This document shows, one piece after another, positions 8,657-18,344 of a DNA stretch of 64,000 nt (the stretch's first letter is position 1; each line of letters begins with the position of its first letter). Location of the stretch: positions 1 to 64,000 of the forward strand of contig CACJNU010000006.1 of assembly GCA_902594875.1 (NCBI GenBank), written 5' to 3'. Both the position numbers and the translations under genes were made by a program. The stretch comes from an uncultured Prochlorococcus sp. Lineage in GTDB: Bacteria > Cyanobacteriota > Cyanobacteriia > PCC-6307 > Cyanobiaceae. The notes beneath the pieces were generated by a model. It saw nothing but the letters and a program-made list of their open reading frames with translations. It did not search any database and was not told the origin of the DNA.

Positions 8657-9214
8657 TTAGAATCCCTTATCTTTAATACCTTTATAAGGTTTATAATTAT
8701 TTCTTTTTTCTAACTCCTTACTTTTTTTAATTGCTGTTTTGTTTTTTGGATCTATCACCAAAACCTTTTGATAAGTTTCATACGCTAAGTCGTACTCAAG
8801 TAAACGCTGTTGTGCTGATGCGAGGTTATTTAGGGCTATAGGATATTCTGGAAGTGATTTTATTGCAGAGTTATAGTGTTTAATTGCTTTCTTAAATTCA
8901 TTTTGAGCAGCATAAGAAAATCCTAAAGCATTATTTATTATCGCCTTGGCTTCATCAGGTTCATTTTCATAATTTTCAATTGCTTTTAAAAAAGTTTTTG
9001 TAGCTTCAGAATATAATCTTTTTTTTATCTGAATAGACCCAAATTCATATAATTCTGTAGCTTGAGTCAGAGATTCTAAACCTTGTTGCTCGAATTTTAC
9101 TAAATTTAATTCTTCACTTCTTGTTTTTAGAAATTGTCTGAATACAAAAATAGAAATTATTATTAATACAACAAAAAGAATTATTAAATAAGATTGGAAG
9201 GAAGATATTTCCAT
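8657..9214 (-). CDS. Membrane-anchored TPR-repeat protein
   Basis: 185 residues. A single hydrophobic N-terminal segment (about residues 8-27, [20 protein letters not shown]) is followed by tetratricopeptide repeats from about residue 60 to 165 (for example [20 protein letters not shown]). The topology suggests a thylakoid- or plasma-membrane-tethered scaffold with a cytoplasmic or lumenal TPR domain. The gene lies between rplT (37 bp upstream) and thiG (2 bp downstream). The binding partner cannot be inferred from the sequence. Confidence 0.8.
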   Translation of the reverse strand: MEISSFQSYLIILFVVLIIISIFVFRQFLKTRSEELNLVKFEQQGLESLTQATELYEFGSIQIKKRLYSEATKTFLKAIENYENEPDEAKAIINNALGFSYAAQNEFKKAIKHYNSAIKSLPEYPIALNNLASAQQRLLEYDLAYETYQKVLVIDPKNKTAIKKSKELEKRNNYKPYKGIKDKGF

Positions 9215-9251
9215 TATTTATATTTATTTTTCTAGATTATATTCTTTTTTT

Positions 9252-9599
9252 CTACTTACTAACGGAAGAAACAATTTTTTCAAAACACTTAGGATTATTT
9301 AAGGCTAATAGAGCAAGCATTTTTCTATTTATGATAATTTCTGATTTTTTCATGCCATTTATCAACTTGCTATAGTTGGTTCCATTTATCCTGGCAGCTG
9401 CGTTAATTCTTGAAATCCAAAGTCTTCTAAAATCTCTTTTTCTTCTTCTTCTATCCCTATAAGCATTACAAAGAGCTTTCATCACTCTTTGATTTGCTGT
9501 CCTGAAAAGATTTTTGTTGCCGCCTCTAAAACCTTTTGCAAGATTTAAGATTTTGTTTCTTCTTTTTCTGGCTATGTTGCCTCTTTTTACGCGTGCCAT
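9252..9599 (-). CDS. rplT: 50S ribosomal protein L20
   Basis: A 115-residue basic protein starting [20 protein letters not shown], with the conserved [20 protein letters not shown], needed for early 50S assembly through 23S rRNA binding. Typical length. It follows rpmI by 28 bp. In many bacteria infC precedes these two genes; here infC is about 30 kb away, at 39.3 kb. Confidence 0.98.
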   Translation of the reverse strand: MARVKRGNIARKRRNKILNLAKGFRGGNKNLFRTANQRVMKALCNAYRDRRRRKRDFRRLWISRINAAARINGTNYSKLINGMKKSEIIINRKMLALLALNNPKCFEKIVSSVSK

Positions 9600-9627
9600 G
9601 AATATCTAATAAAAATTGGTTAAAGAT

Positions 9628-9825
9628 TTATGCGTATGGAATCATTAATCTTACATTATCAGCATCTCTTTCATCAACTACTGCTTTTGTTGATAGATGT
9701 CTTTTTAATTTTGAGCTTTTATGATCAAGTAAATGATTATGGAAAGCTCTTCTTCTCATGAATTTACCCGTCGCAGTAGCTTTAAATCTTTTGGCAGCTG
9801 ATTTACGAGTTTTTAGCTTAGACAT
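9628..9825 (-). CDS. rpmI: 50S ribosomal protein L35
   Basis: A 65-residue protein, [20 protein letters not shown], with the family's [14 protein letters not shown] motif. It is the first gene of the leftward unit rpmI-rplT-TPR-thiG and is divergent from the SpoIID-like gene 91 bp away, so that spacer should carry promoters for both directions. Confidence 0.98.
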
Positions 9826-9916
9826 TTAAGTCAAATGTGTTTAATTAGGATAATCTAAACCTTTATACGCATTGGTGCAAATTAAAGTTTTTAATTGATT
9901 AAGAAAGTTCTAACTT

Positions 9917-11455
9917 ATGAAACTTAAATCTGCCCTTTTATACTTACTTTTAGGATGTATTTCTCTCTTTTTAATAGAGATTAAATTTACTTCAAATGTC
10001 ACAGGAGAAGAATTTCAAAAGGTTGAACTCAATAATGAAATTAAAAAAGGACAATTTTTAATTGGTTTAAAGCAATATTTAGGCGGGGAGAATGACAGCT
10101 TTTCAAAAAAAAAGAATATCAATCTTATCACTGATAAAGGTTTTTTAAATCTGATATCTTCCAACGGTATTAAATACAAATCAAAAGAGATTAATATTAG
10201 TTGGATGGATATACCCATCAAAAATCCAAAAACAATCGAAAGAATTGTTTTTGGTCCTTTTGCTAGCTATGAATCAGCAAAGAAACAAGCAGAGAAGCTT
10301 AAAGATAAAGGATTTAAGACGACTGTTGCTTACCCTAAAAATTGGGAAGTATGGATTCCATTTGAAGATGATCTTCCAGAGTTTGAATTAAAAAATAAGA
10401 TTTCTAGAGAAATAAAAAATTTTCAAATTACTCCTTTTCTTAGAAGTGAATATAGTCTTATGAAACTCGAAGGACCTATATATATTTATGCTCGAGAGGA
10501 CGTTACAATAAATGGTGTCAATTTTGGCAAAAATTTTTATTTATTAAAAGATTTATATGGAACTTGGACATTAGTTCAAAAAATTGAATTTGATGATTAT
10601 TTGGCAGGTGTTTTGCCGTATGAAATTGGACCGAATTCTCCTTTAGAAGCACTCAAAGCTCAAGCAGTTATTGCAAGAACTTGGGGAATATTTAATTCTG
10701 ATAGATTTAATATGGACAAATATCATTTATGTATCACCACTCAATGTCAAGTTTATAAACCTCCTAAAATTACAAATAAAAACGTGAAAAAAGCTATAGA
10801 AGCAACTTCAAATTTAATTCTTACTTATAGAAATCAACCAATTAATGCTTTTTACCATGGTTCTAATGGTGGTGTATCTGCTACTGCAGGCGAGTCTTGG
10901 CAAATGCAAGATTATTCTTATTTCAATTCGATCATTGATGGTTCCAAATTATTAAATAAAATTTTTAAACTTCCAATTACAAATGAATCTGATTTAAATA
11001 ATTTTTTAGATTTTGATAAAGAACAGTTTTATGGGAGTAATCATTCTCTTTTTCGATGGAATAAGAAAATTTCTAGTCTTAAAATTAAAGAAAAGTTAAT
11101 TAAAAACAAACTTATAAATATTAATGACGATATTTTGGATATAAATTCTATTGAACGTGGGTCGAGTGGCAGAGTGACAAAATTGGAAATACGAACAGAC
11201 AAAGTTAATAAATCTATTGTTCTAGTTAAAGATGATATTCGACGGGTATTTAATTTTATACCTAGTAATTTGTTTACTATTAATAAATTAAGTGATGATT
11301 TATGGCTTTTGAGAGGAGGAGGCTTCGGTCATGGTGTAGGTTTATCTCAGTCAGGAGCGATTGAAATGGCTAAATTAGGATTTTCTTATGAACAAATATT
11401 GAATCATTACTATCGAAAAGCAAAACTGAAAAAATTTGAGATATTGTCTCAATGA
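9917..11455 (+). CDS. SpoIID/LytB-domain protein, secreted or membrane-anchored
   Basis: 512 residues. An N-terminal hydrophobic stretch (SALLYLLLGCISLFLIEI) acts as a signal or anchor, and a SPOR-like segment (FGPFASYESAKKQAEKLKDK) lies near residues 110-140. A SpoIID domain follows, with the marks DDYLAGVLPYEIG, ALKAQAVIARTW, FYHGSNGG and GFGHGVGLSQSGA. In Bacillus, SpoIID is a lytic transglycosylase that trims denuded peptidoglycan; in a non-sporulating cyanobacterium a role in wall remodelling at the periplasm is a reasonable inference. It is followed by a glycosyltransferase after 26 bp. Confidence 0.88.
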   Translation: MKLKSALLYLLLGCISLFLIEIKFTSNVTGEEFQKVELNNEIKKGQFLIGLKQYLGGENDSFSKKKNINLITDKGFLNLISSNGIKYKSKEINISWMDIPIKNPKTIERIVFGPFASYESAKKQAEKLKDKGFKTTVAYPKNWEVWIPFEDDLPEFELKNKISREIKNFQITPFLRSEYSLMKLEGPIYIYAREDVTINGVNFGKNFYLLKDLYGTWTLVQKIEFDDYLAGVLPYEIGPNSPLEALKAQAVIARTWGIFNSDRFNMDKYHLCITTQCQVYKPPKITNKNVKKAIEATSNLILTYRNQPINAFYHGSNGGVSATAGESWQMQDYSYFNSIIDGSKLLNKIFKLPITNESDLNNFLDFDKEQFYGSNHSLFRWNKKISSLKIKEKLIKNKLININDDILDINSIERGSSGRVTKLEIRTDKVNKSIVLVKDDIRRVFNFIPSNLFTINKLSDDLWLLRGGGFGHGVGLSQSGAIEMAKLGFSYEQILNHYYRKAKLKKFEILSQ

Positions 11456-11481
11456 AAGTTAAGTAATTAAAATTTACTTTT

Positions 11482-12783
11482 ATGAGTAAGGGTTTTTATA
11501 AAAATCGAAGATTGAAGTCGTTTATATTTCTTAGTGCTTGCTTTTTAATAGCTTTTATTCCTCATGCTTTAAATATCGAAAATTTCTTTTACATTATATT
11601 GACTCTTTCTTTTGTGATTGTTCTATACGGTTTAATAGTTATTTCTAGAAATGTCAAAAGGAACAACGTTATAAACACTGTAAGCAGAAAAATTAGTAAT
11701 AAAGAGTTGCCTGAGCTTGATATTTTAGTCGCTGCTAGAGATGAAGAGAATGTGATAGCAAGATTAGTTGAAAGATTATATAGTTTAGATTATCCAACAA
11801 ATAAATTAAATATTTACATAATCGATGATGGTAGCTCTGATAATACGCCTTTAATTTTAGATCGATTAGTTAGACAATATGACAAGCTAAAAGTCATAAG
11901 TCGTTCTCCAAATGCAGGAGGAGGAAAGTCAGGAGCTTTGAATTATGCCTTGAGGTTTACTCATGGTGAATGGTTATTAGTTTTGGATGCTGATGCTGAA
12001 TTAAAACAAGATTCTTTGAAAAGGTTATTTAGCTTTGTAGAAGAGGGTGATTGGTCTGCAGTTCAACTAAGAAAATCAGTAACAAATGTAAGTAAGAATT
12101 TTTTAACTTCTTGTCAGTCAATGGAAATGGCTATGGACGCAATCTTTCAATATGGAAGATTATCAGTTGCTGGAGTTTCTGAATTAAGGGGAAATGGCCA
12201 ATTAATTAAGAAAGAAACATTATTGGCATGTGGTTCTTTTAATGAAGATACAGTTACAGATGATCTTGATTTGAGTTTAAGATTATTATTATCAAAATCT
12301 AGAATTGGAATCTTGTGGGATCCTCCAGTTATGGAGGAAGCAGTTGAGAATTTAAATGCTTTATTAGCGCAAAGGCAAAGATGGGCAGAGGGGGGTTTGC
12401 AAAGATTCTTTGATTATGGAGATCAATTATTTACTAATAAAATTGATTATTTGCAAAAATTTGATTTAACTTACTTCTTCATCTTGCAATATGCACTTCC
12501 AATAATTTCTATTTTTGATTTATTTTTTAGTATTGTTTTGTTAGATTCACCAATTTACTGGCCTATTTCATTTACAGCTTTTATGTTATCTGGAATTGCG
12601 TTTTGGTACGGTTCTTCTTGTAAAAGCGAAGTACCAGTATTGCAAAAAAGCAATTTTTTGATGGTATTTGTCTCGGTTTTTTATTTATCACATTGGTTTT
12701 TAGTAATCCCTTGGGTAACAATAAAGATGTCTATTTTCCCAAAAAAGATACTTTGGCGAAAAACTATTCACACTGGAGTTTAA
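11482..12783 (+). CDS. Family 2 processive-type glycosyltransferase
   Basis: 433 residues. Two N-terminal membrane segments precede a cytoplasmic GT-A domain with IIDDGSSDNTP (nucleotide-sugar binding), VLDADAEL (the D-x-D metal site) and QRQRWAEGG (the QxxRW motif of cellulose-synthase and hyaluronan-synthase-like enzymes). Further C-terminal membrane segments complete the usual topology. It probably makes or extends a beta-linked glycan or glycolipid, but the donor and acceptor are unknown. Its stop lies 1 bp before the convergent dnaX stop. Confidence 0.88.
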   Translation: MSKGFYKNRRLKSFIFLSACFLIAFIPHALNIENFFYIILTLSFVIVLYGLIVISRNVKRNNVINTVSRKISNKELPELDILVAARDEENVIARLVERLYSLDYPTNKLNIYIIDDGSSDNTPLILDRLVRQYDKLKVISRSPNAGGGKSGALNYALRFTHGEWLLVLDADAELKQDSLKRLFSFVEEGDWSAVQLRKSVTNVSKNFLTSCQSMEMAMDAIFQYGRLSVAGVSELRGNGQLIKKETLLACGSFNEDTVTDDLDLSLRLLLSKSRIGILWDPPVMEEAVENLNALLAQRQRWAEGGLQRFFDYGDQLFTNKIDYLQKFDLTYFFILQYALPIISIFDLFFSIVLLDSPIYWPISFTAFMLSGIAFWYGSSCKSEVPVLQKSNFLMVFVSVFYLSHWFLVIPWVTIKMSIFPKKILWRKTIHTGV

Positions 12784-12784
12784 T

Positions 12785-14548
12785 TTATTCATCAAGGTCT
12801 ATAATTTCTCCATTGAAAAAATTTGCTAAGTTTTTTGAACTATCATTATAAGTCTCCTCATTAGATATTTTTGGTGATGAATTAGTTTTTGGTTCTATTT
12901 TTTTTAACGGTCGAAAATTATTTACTTCATTTTGGGTCATTTCTGGAGTATTTTTTGGGTTACTTTTATTTAAATTTTTGGTTGAGAAATTAAGTATTAT
13001 TTGATCTCCAAAAATCTTTTTTACAGTATTTTCAATTATAACTTTTCTGCTTTTAATCATATTTTCCCAATTTGGAGATAATGCAATTGTTATTTTCTCC
13101 GAATCAAAACTTTCAAGTTCGGCTTGTTGTGAAAGTAACATTCTTGTTGATGGTAACTCTAATTTAGAAAGAATTAATTCCCATTTATCTTTTAAATTAT
13201 TTGATCCAGGATTATTTTGGTTATTGTCAGAAATATTTTCAATACTTTCTTTTTCAAGAACTGCGAATTTTTCTAATTTTTTGTCTTTTTCTTCGATCAA
13301 TTCATCGCGAGCTATCTCATTTTTGATACTTGGTTTTTGACTTTCATTAGAAATATTTTCTTTATTAAAAATTGCAATGTTTTTTCTACTTTCATGATTC
13401 TCCTCAGTCGTATTATTTTTACTTTCTTGCTTATTTTTAAAACTATTTATCTCTTGATTACCGAGAAGCCCAGTTAAATGTATTTCAAACCAAAGCCTTG
13501 GATTGTCACTTGATTTGATTTGATATTCTATATTTCTCAGATTGTTATGCCAATTAATTATTGTTGATTTATTTATTGTTTTTGAGATTTTATCCAATTC
13601 ATCTTGAAATTCATCAGATGTATAATAAAGATCTGAATATTTATTATTTGTAGTGTGTAATAGTAGGTCTCTTGTCATATTCAATAATCCGATAATTATT
13701 TGAAGAGGTTCGTTTCCCGCATCATATAGTTTGTTGCAGGTAATAATTAATGACTCTGGATTATTCTCAACTAATGATTTAATCAAATTTGTTAATTCAC
13801 TTTCAGATACTTCTCCTAGGAGGTTTTGGATATTATTAATTGTTATTCCTTCTGGTAAAAGATTCAATTGTTCAAGGAGGCTTTGTGCATCTCTCATCCC
13901 ACCATTAGATCTTTTCGCAATCATTTTTAAGGCCTGCACTTCATACTCGATGGATTCTTTTTCGGCGATTTCTGATAAATGTTGAAAAATATCACCAGGG
14001 CTTATTCTTCTAAAATCAAACTTTTGGCATCTACTTTTTATTGTATTTAATACTCTCTCAGGATTTGTCGTCGCAAGGATAAATACAACTCTTGAGGGAG
14101 GTTCTTCAATAGTTTTTAGTAAAGCATTTGAAGCTGCCGTTGAAAGCATATGACATTCATCAATAACATATACTTTCCATCTCGCTTGAGTAGGTGCAAA
14201 TCTCGCTCTTTCTATAATTTCTCTTATATTTTCTACTCCTGTATTTGATGCTGCATCAATCTCGATAATATCTAGAGCGCTCCCATCTGCAATTTGTCTA
14301 CACAAGTCACATTTACAACAAGGAGTTATCGTAGGTTGGTCGAATGCCTGGCAATTTAGAGATTTTGCAAATATTCTTGCACTTGATGTTTTTCCAGTCC
14401 CTCTTGGACCATTAAAAAGATATGCAGGAGAAATTTTTTTTGTTAATAGTGCTTGTTTGAGTGTAATGGATATAAATTTTTGTCCAACCAGTTCGTCTAA
14501 GTTGTTTGGTCTATATTTTTGATGAAAAGGCTTATGTATATTTGGCAT
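12785..14548 (-). CDS. dnaX: DNA polymerase III subunit tau (gamma/tau clamp loader ATPase)
   Basis: 587 residues. The AAA+ core begins FHQKYRPNNLDELVGQ and has Walker A GPRGTGKT at residues 47-54, a zinc-binding cysteine cluster (CCKCDLC) and the Walker B/SRC region (CHMLSTAASN, NTIKSRCQKF). Residues about 375-460 form a low-complexity linker rich in Lys, Asn and Glu, followed by a short C-terminal domain. It loads the beta clamp together with delta (holA, 28 kb). It is last in the leftward cluster tig-clpP-clpX-dnaX, a grouping common in cyanobacteria. Confidence 0.96.
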   Translation of the reverse strand: MPNIHKPFHQKYRPNNLDELVGQKFISITLKQALLTKKISPAYLFNGPRGTGKTSSARIFAKSLNCQAFDQPTITPCCKCDLCRQIADGSALDIIEIDAASNTGVENIREIIERARFAPTQARWKVYVIDECHMLSTAASNALLKTIEEPPSRVVFILATTNPERVLNTIKSRCQKFDFRRISPGDIFQHLSEIAEKESIEYEVQALKMIAKRSNGGMRDAQSLLEQLNLLPEGITINNIQNLLGEVSESELTNLIKSLVENNPESLIITCNKLYDAGNEPLQIIIGLLNMTRDLLLHTTNNKYSDLYYTSDEFQDELDKISKTINKSTIINWHNNLRNIEYQIKSSDNPRLWFEIHLTGLLGNQEINSFKNKQESKNNTTEENHESRKNIAIFNKENISNESQKPSIKNEIARDELIEEKDKKLEKFAVLEKESIENISDNNQNNPGSNNLKDKWELILSKLELPSTRMLLSQQAELESFDSEKITIALSPNWENMIKSRKVIIENTVKKIFGDQIILNFSTKNLNKSNPKNTPEMTQNEVNNFRPLKKIEPKTNSSPKISNEETYNDSSKNLANFFNGEIIDLDE

Positions 14549-14603
14549 TTATTTTTCATTAATTAGAAAAATTCAGGATTCAATAAAAAATTAAAATCTA
14601 ATT

Positions 14604-15971
14604 TTATGCAGACTCTTTAATGATTCTTTTTGATCCTGAAGGTAGTTTAACAATTTTAGATGCGAACAAATTATCTACCATTTTTTTCGTAATTGTGAAT
14701 TCTTTTACATTTTCTTCAGAAGGCAAAGTGTACATTATGTCTAGCATTAGCTCTTCAATTATTGATCTTAATGCTCTTGCACCTGTTTTTCTTTTATATG
14801 CTTCATTTGCTATCGCTTCAACAGAATCAGGCTCAAATGATAATTCAACATTATCCATACTTAGCAAAGTTTTGAATTGCTTTACTAATGCATCTCTGGG
14901 TTGAGTCAAAATAGATTCTAAAGTTTCTTTAGTAAGACGATCTAATACAGCACAAACCGGAATTCTTCCAATAAATTCTGGAATTAGGCCATATTTCACT
15001 AAGTCATCTAATTCTAAATTTTTCAAAGAATCTCTTGGGTCTACCATTTTTTTTGTATTAACTTTGTTTTGATCTGAATTGGTGGTAAATCCTATAGAGT
15101 GTTTACCCATGCGCTTTTGAACGATATCCTCTAAACCTATAAAAGCTCCCCCGCAAATAAATAATATATGACTTGTATCAATTTGGATGCAGTCATGATA
15201 AGGATGTTTTCTTCCCCCTTGTGGTGGCACATTGGCAATTGTTCCTTCAAGCATTTTTAATAATGCTTGCTGTACTCCTTCACCAGAGACATCTCTAGTA
15301 ATTGAAGGATTCTCGCTTTTTCTTGCAATTTTATCTATTTCATCAATATAAATAATTCCTTTTTGAGCTAGTTCTACATTCATTTCTGATTTCTGTAGAA
15401 GTCTTAAAAGAATGTTTTCAACATCCTCTCCAACATATCCAGCTTCTGTCAAAGTCGTTGCATCAGCTACTGCAAAAGGAACATCCAGAAACTCTGCTAA
15501 AGTTTGAGCCAATAATGTTTTTCCACTTCCAGTAGGGCCAATGAGTAAAATGTTTGATTTTTGTAATTTAGTTGCTTTTGAATCTGTTGCAGTGTTATTT
15601 TTACTATCTTCTTTAACTTTCCAAGCTAATCGCTTGTAGTGATTATATACGGCTACTGATAATATTTTTTTTGCAGATTCTTGTCCAACAACTTGATTGT
15701 CTAGAAAACTTTTAATCTCTAATGGCTTAGGAATTGAGGTTAATTCTAAAGGAACAGATTTTTTTGGATTATCAGTTGGTAATTTCTTTTTTACTTGCGG
15801 AGAGTTGTTTGTGTTCGCTTGATTATCAAGTAGTTCTTCATCGAGAATTTCATTACAAAGATCTATGCACTCATCACAGATATAAACCCCAGGACCAGCT
15901 ATTAGCTTTCTTACTTGGTCTTGTGATTTACCGCAAAATGAACATTTAAGATGGGCGTCGAATTTAGCCAT
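14604..15971 (-). CDS. clpX: ATP-dependent Clp protease ATP-binding subunit ClpX
   Basis: 455 residues. The N-terminal zinc-binding domain has C10, C13, C32 and C35 ([17 protein letters not shown]). Walker A GPTGSGKT lies at residues 145-152 and the sensor region [10 protein letters not shown] follows. It unfolds substrates and feeds them to ClpP. A Lys/Asn/Thr-rich insert of about 20 residues (near 118-138) precedes the Walker A motif. It lies 106 bp downstream of clpP on the same strand, the usual clpP-clpX order. Confidence 0.97.
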   Translation of the reverse strand: MAKFDAHLKCSFCGKSQDQVRKLIAGPGVYICDECIDLCNEILDEELLDNQANTNNSPQVKKKLPTDNPKKSVPLELTSIPKPLEIKSFLDNQVVGQESAKKILSVAVYNHYKRLAWKVKEDSKNNTATDSKATKLQKSNILLIGPTGSGKTLLAQTLAEFLDVPFAVADATTLTEAGYVGEDVENILLRLLQKSEMNVELAQKGIIYIDEIDKIARKSENPSITRDVSGEGVQQALLKMLEGTIANVPPQGGRKHPYHDCIQIDTSHILFICGGAFIGLEDIVQKRMGKHSIGFTTNSDQNKVNTKKMVDPRDSLKNLELDDLVKYGLIPEFIGRIPVCAVLDRLTKETLESILTQPRDALVKQFKTLLSMDNVELSFEPDSVEAIANEAYKRKTGARALRSIIEELMLDIMYTLPSEENVKEFTITKKMVDNLFASKIVKLPSGSKRIIKESA

Positions 15972-16077
15972 CGATTATAAGTTTTTAAAAGTGAAAGGTG
16001 TTAAATATTCCCTATTCACTAGGATTGCTCATAAATATTGATTCGTCATCATATTCTTAAAAAATCAGTATTCCTTG

Positions 16078-16722
16078 TCACTTTTTGATAACTTTATCAA
16101 TTAATCCATATTCGACTGCTTCTGAGGGAGATAAAAAGTAATCTCTTTCTGTATCTTCATTGATTTTTTCTAAAGGTTGACCAGTATGTTCTGCTAAAAG
16201 CGAATTTAATGTTTTCTTGAGAAAAAGTATTTCTTTAGCTTGTATCTCAATCTCTACTGCTTGACCTTGTGCACCTCCCAGAGGTTGATGAATCATAATC
16301 CTAGAATTAGGTAAAGCCAATCTTTTACCCTTTGCTCCTCCAGAAAGTAGAAATGCCCCCATACTTGCGGCTACTCCAAAGCATATTGTCACTACATCAG
16401 GGGATATTTGTTGCATACTATCGTATATAGCCATTCCTGCAGTTACTGAGCCTCCAGGAGAATTAATATATATTTGTATGTCTTTTTCGGGATCTTCCGC
16501 TTCAAGAAATAATAATTGTGCAACAAGTGAATCAGACACTTGATCATTAATTCCAGTACCTAAAAAAATTATTCTCTCTCTCAGTAGTCTTGAATAAATA
16601 TCAAAAGCTCTTTCTCCTCGACCTGATTGTTCTATAACAGTAGGAACAGCAGCAATAGTTTTATCAATACTTTCGTAAGAACTTATTGAGCTTTGGATTA
16701 AATGTTTTTTTTCTGAGTTCAC
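16078..16722 (-). CDS. clpP: ATP-dependent Clp protease proteolytic subunit ClpP
   Basis: A 214-residue serine protease with the full catalytic triad: S120 ([11 protein letters not shown]), H145 (MIHQPLGG) and D194 (TERDYF). It forms the tetradecameric chamber used with ClpX. Cyanobacteria carry several clpP paralogues; the partner clpX next door suggests this is the ClpX-linked form. It follows tig by 65 bp. Which numbered paralogue it is cannot be fixed without alignment. Confidence 0.96.
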   Translation of the reverse strand: MNSEKKHLIQSSISSYESIDKTIAAVPTVIEQSGRGERAFDIYSRLLRERIIFLGTGINDQVSDSLVAQLLFLEAEDPEKDIQIYINSPGGSVTAGMAIYDSMQQISPDVVTICFGVAASMGAFLLSGGAKGKRLALPNSRIMIHQPLGGAQGQAVEIEIQAKEILFLKKTLNSLLAEHTGQPLEKINEDTERDYFLSPSEAVEYGLIDKVIKK

Positions 16723-16787
16723 AAATTAATTTTTATCTTATAAATAATTTAAGTGGTTTTTGTTTAATTAGTAGGAAATTTCATAAA

Positions 16788-18221
16788 TTATTTTTTTTCT
16801 TTTTTATTTTGAGTTTTTGAAGTTTTTGTAGTTTTTGAAGTTTTTGTAGCAGTTTTTGTGGCTTTTGTTGTTTTGGAGGTTTTAGTAGCTTTAGAAGATT
16901 TTGTAGTTTTTTCTTTTACTTCAGAATTTTCTTCAAGCCAAATTATTAATTTTTCTTTGAGTAAATCATTAGTTATTACTTCTGTTAATTTTTTAATATC
17001 TATTTGTTTTGAAGATTGAGAGATTGCATCTTCATAATCTTTCATTTTTAAATCAATTTCATCTTTCTCAACTTTTATGTTTTCTGTTTCAGCTAATGCT
17101 TTTAAAGCTAAATTTCTCTGAACATTTTTTTCAGCCTGAGGCCTTGTGGATTCTGCTAATGACTTAACTAATTCCGGAGTGAAAGTAGATTTAACATCAA
17201 GACCTTGTTGAGCAAATCTTTGAGCGGTTTGTTCAATATTATTCCTCACTTCTATATCAATCATAGATTTTGGAATTTCAGCAACCAATTCGTTTGTTAA
17301 GGCATCTAATAAAGCTTCAATTTTGATATCTTTTTGAGTTTTTTCAAAATTATCTTTAAGTTGCTTTTCAATATCTTTCTTTAACTCTTTTAGTGATTCT
17401 TTGTTGCCAGACTGTTTTGCAAAATCATCATTAAGTTCAGGCAATTCTTTTTCTTTAAGATCCTTAAGATTTACTTCAAAGATTGCCTCTTTGCCTCTTG
17501 AATCCTCATGAGAATAATCTTCAGGAAATTTAAGGTTAAGTGTTTTAGTATCACCAATGTTCATCTTTACGATTCCCTCAACGAAACCGGGAATCATTTT
17601 GTTCTTTTCTAACTCAAGATCCATTGATTCACTTGCTCCACCCTCAATCTCTTTACCAGAATCTTTATATTTTCCTTTGAAACTAACTACAGCAATATCT
17701 CCTAATTTTGCTGCTCTATTGGTAACTGGAATAATGTTTGCAAACTGATTTCTAGATTTTTCTAGCGCTTCATCTATTGACTTAGGATCAAACTTTGTTT
17801 TTGATATTTCAACATTTAGTCCTTTGGATTTTTTAAGTTTTAATTCTGGGGCAACATCAGTTTGAAGAGTAACCTTAAGTGATTTTTCAGGACTAAACTT
17901 TGCAAGTAAAGATTCAAATCCATCTACCAATTCTGGCTCACTTAGTGGCTCTATAGATTTTATTTTTAACGCTTCTTGCCATGATTTATCAATAATTTTT
18001 TCCAGAGCAGAAGCATGTAATTGTGTTATGCCAATCCTTTGGATTAAGACTTGTTTGGGAATTTTACCAAGTCTAAATCCCGGAATTTTAGCCGAACGAC
18101 TAATAGAACTGATTGTTTCATTCACACAAGTTTTGCAGGTCTCAGATGGTATTTCTAATTCAAATGAGATTCTACTTTGAGGCAGAGGAGTTGTTTTGAC
18201 TATTAATGCTTCTTTAGCCAT
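16788..18221 (-). CDS. tig: Trigger factor, ribosome-associated chaperone and prolyl isomerase
   Basis: 477 residues. The N-terminal ribosome-binding domain has the signature segment GFRLGKIPK near residue 52. The FKBP-type PPIase domain lies around residues 165-250 (LGDIAVVSFKGKY, FPEDYSHED) and the helical C-terminal domain follows to about 435. The last ~39 residues are an unusual Lys/Thr/Ser repeat tail encoded by a degenerate DNA repeat. It is first in the tig-clpP-clpX-dnaX unit. It is divergent from asd, 123 bp away. Confidence 0.97.
   Translation of the reverse strand: MAKEALIVKTTPLPQSRISFELEIPSETCKTCVNETISSISRSAKIPGFRLGKIPKQVLIQRIGITQLHASALEKIIDKSWQEALKIKSIEPLSEPELVDGFESLLAKFSPEKSLKVTLQTDVAPELKLKKSKGLNVEISKTKFDPKSIDEALEKSRNQFANIIPVTNRAAKLGDIAVVSFKGKYKDSGKEIEGGASESMDLELEKNKMIPGFVEGIVKMNIGDTKTLNLKFPEDYSHEDSRGKEAIFEVNLKDLKEKELPELNDDFAKQSGNKESLKELKKDIEKQLKDNFEKTQKDIKIEALLDALTNELVAEIPKSMIDIEVRNNIEQTAQRFAQQGLDVKSTFTPELVKSLAESTRPQAEKNVQRNLALKALAETENIKVEKDEIDLKMKDYEDAISQSSKQIDIKKLTEVITNDLLKEKLIIWLEENSEVKEKTTKSSKATKTSKTTKATKTATKTSKTTKTSKTQNKKEKK
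16794..16905 (-). repeat. Degenerate tandem repeat encoding the Lys/Thr/Ser tail of trigger factor
   Basis: On the plus strand the unit GTTTTTGAAGTTTTTGTA and close variants recur (16808-16850 onward), and on the coding strand this yields repeated KTSKTTKATKT-type peptides. The repeat is in frame, so copy-number changes in 9 or 18 bp steps would lengthen or shorten the tail without a frameshift. It lies entirely inside the 3' end of tig. Confidence 0.7.
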
Positions 18222-18344
18222 TTTTTTTATTTATTACTAAAAGCCGAAACTTAATTATTTCACATTATGTGATTTCCTTGAAAGTTATTTTTTTGATAAA
18301 GTAAAAAAAATAGTCTATCTATACTATAAAAATCATTTGAAAGT

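Noticed and set aside
12890-12915. Run of eight A on the dnaX coding strand as a possible programmed frameshift making a gamma form.
   Set aside because: It lies near residue 547 of 587, far past the point where gamma would end, so slippage would only alter the last few residues. AT-rich homopolymers are common here.
16794-16905. Short repeats in the tig 3' end as a CRISPR array.
   Set aside because: Units are 9-18 bp, contiguous with no unique spacers, and in frame with the trigger factor coding sequence.
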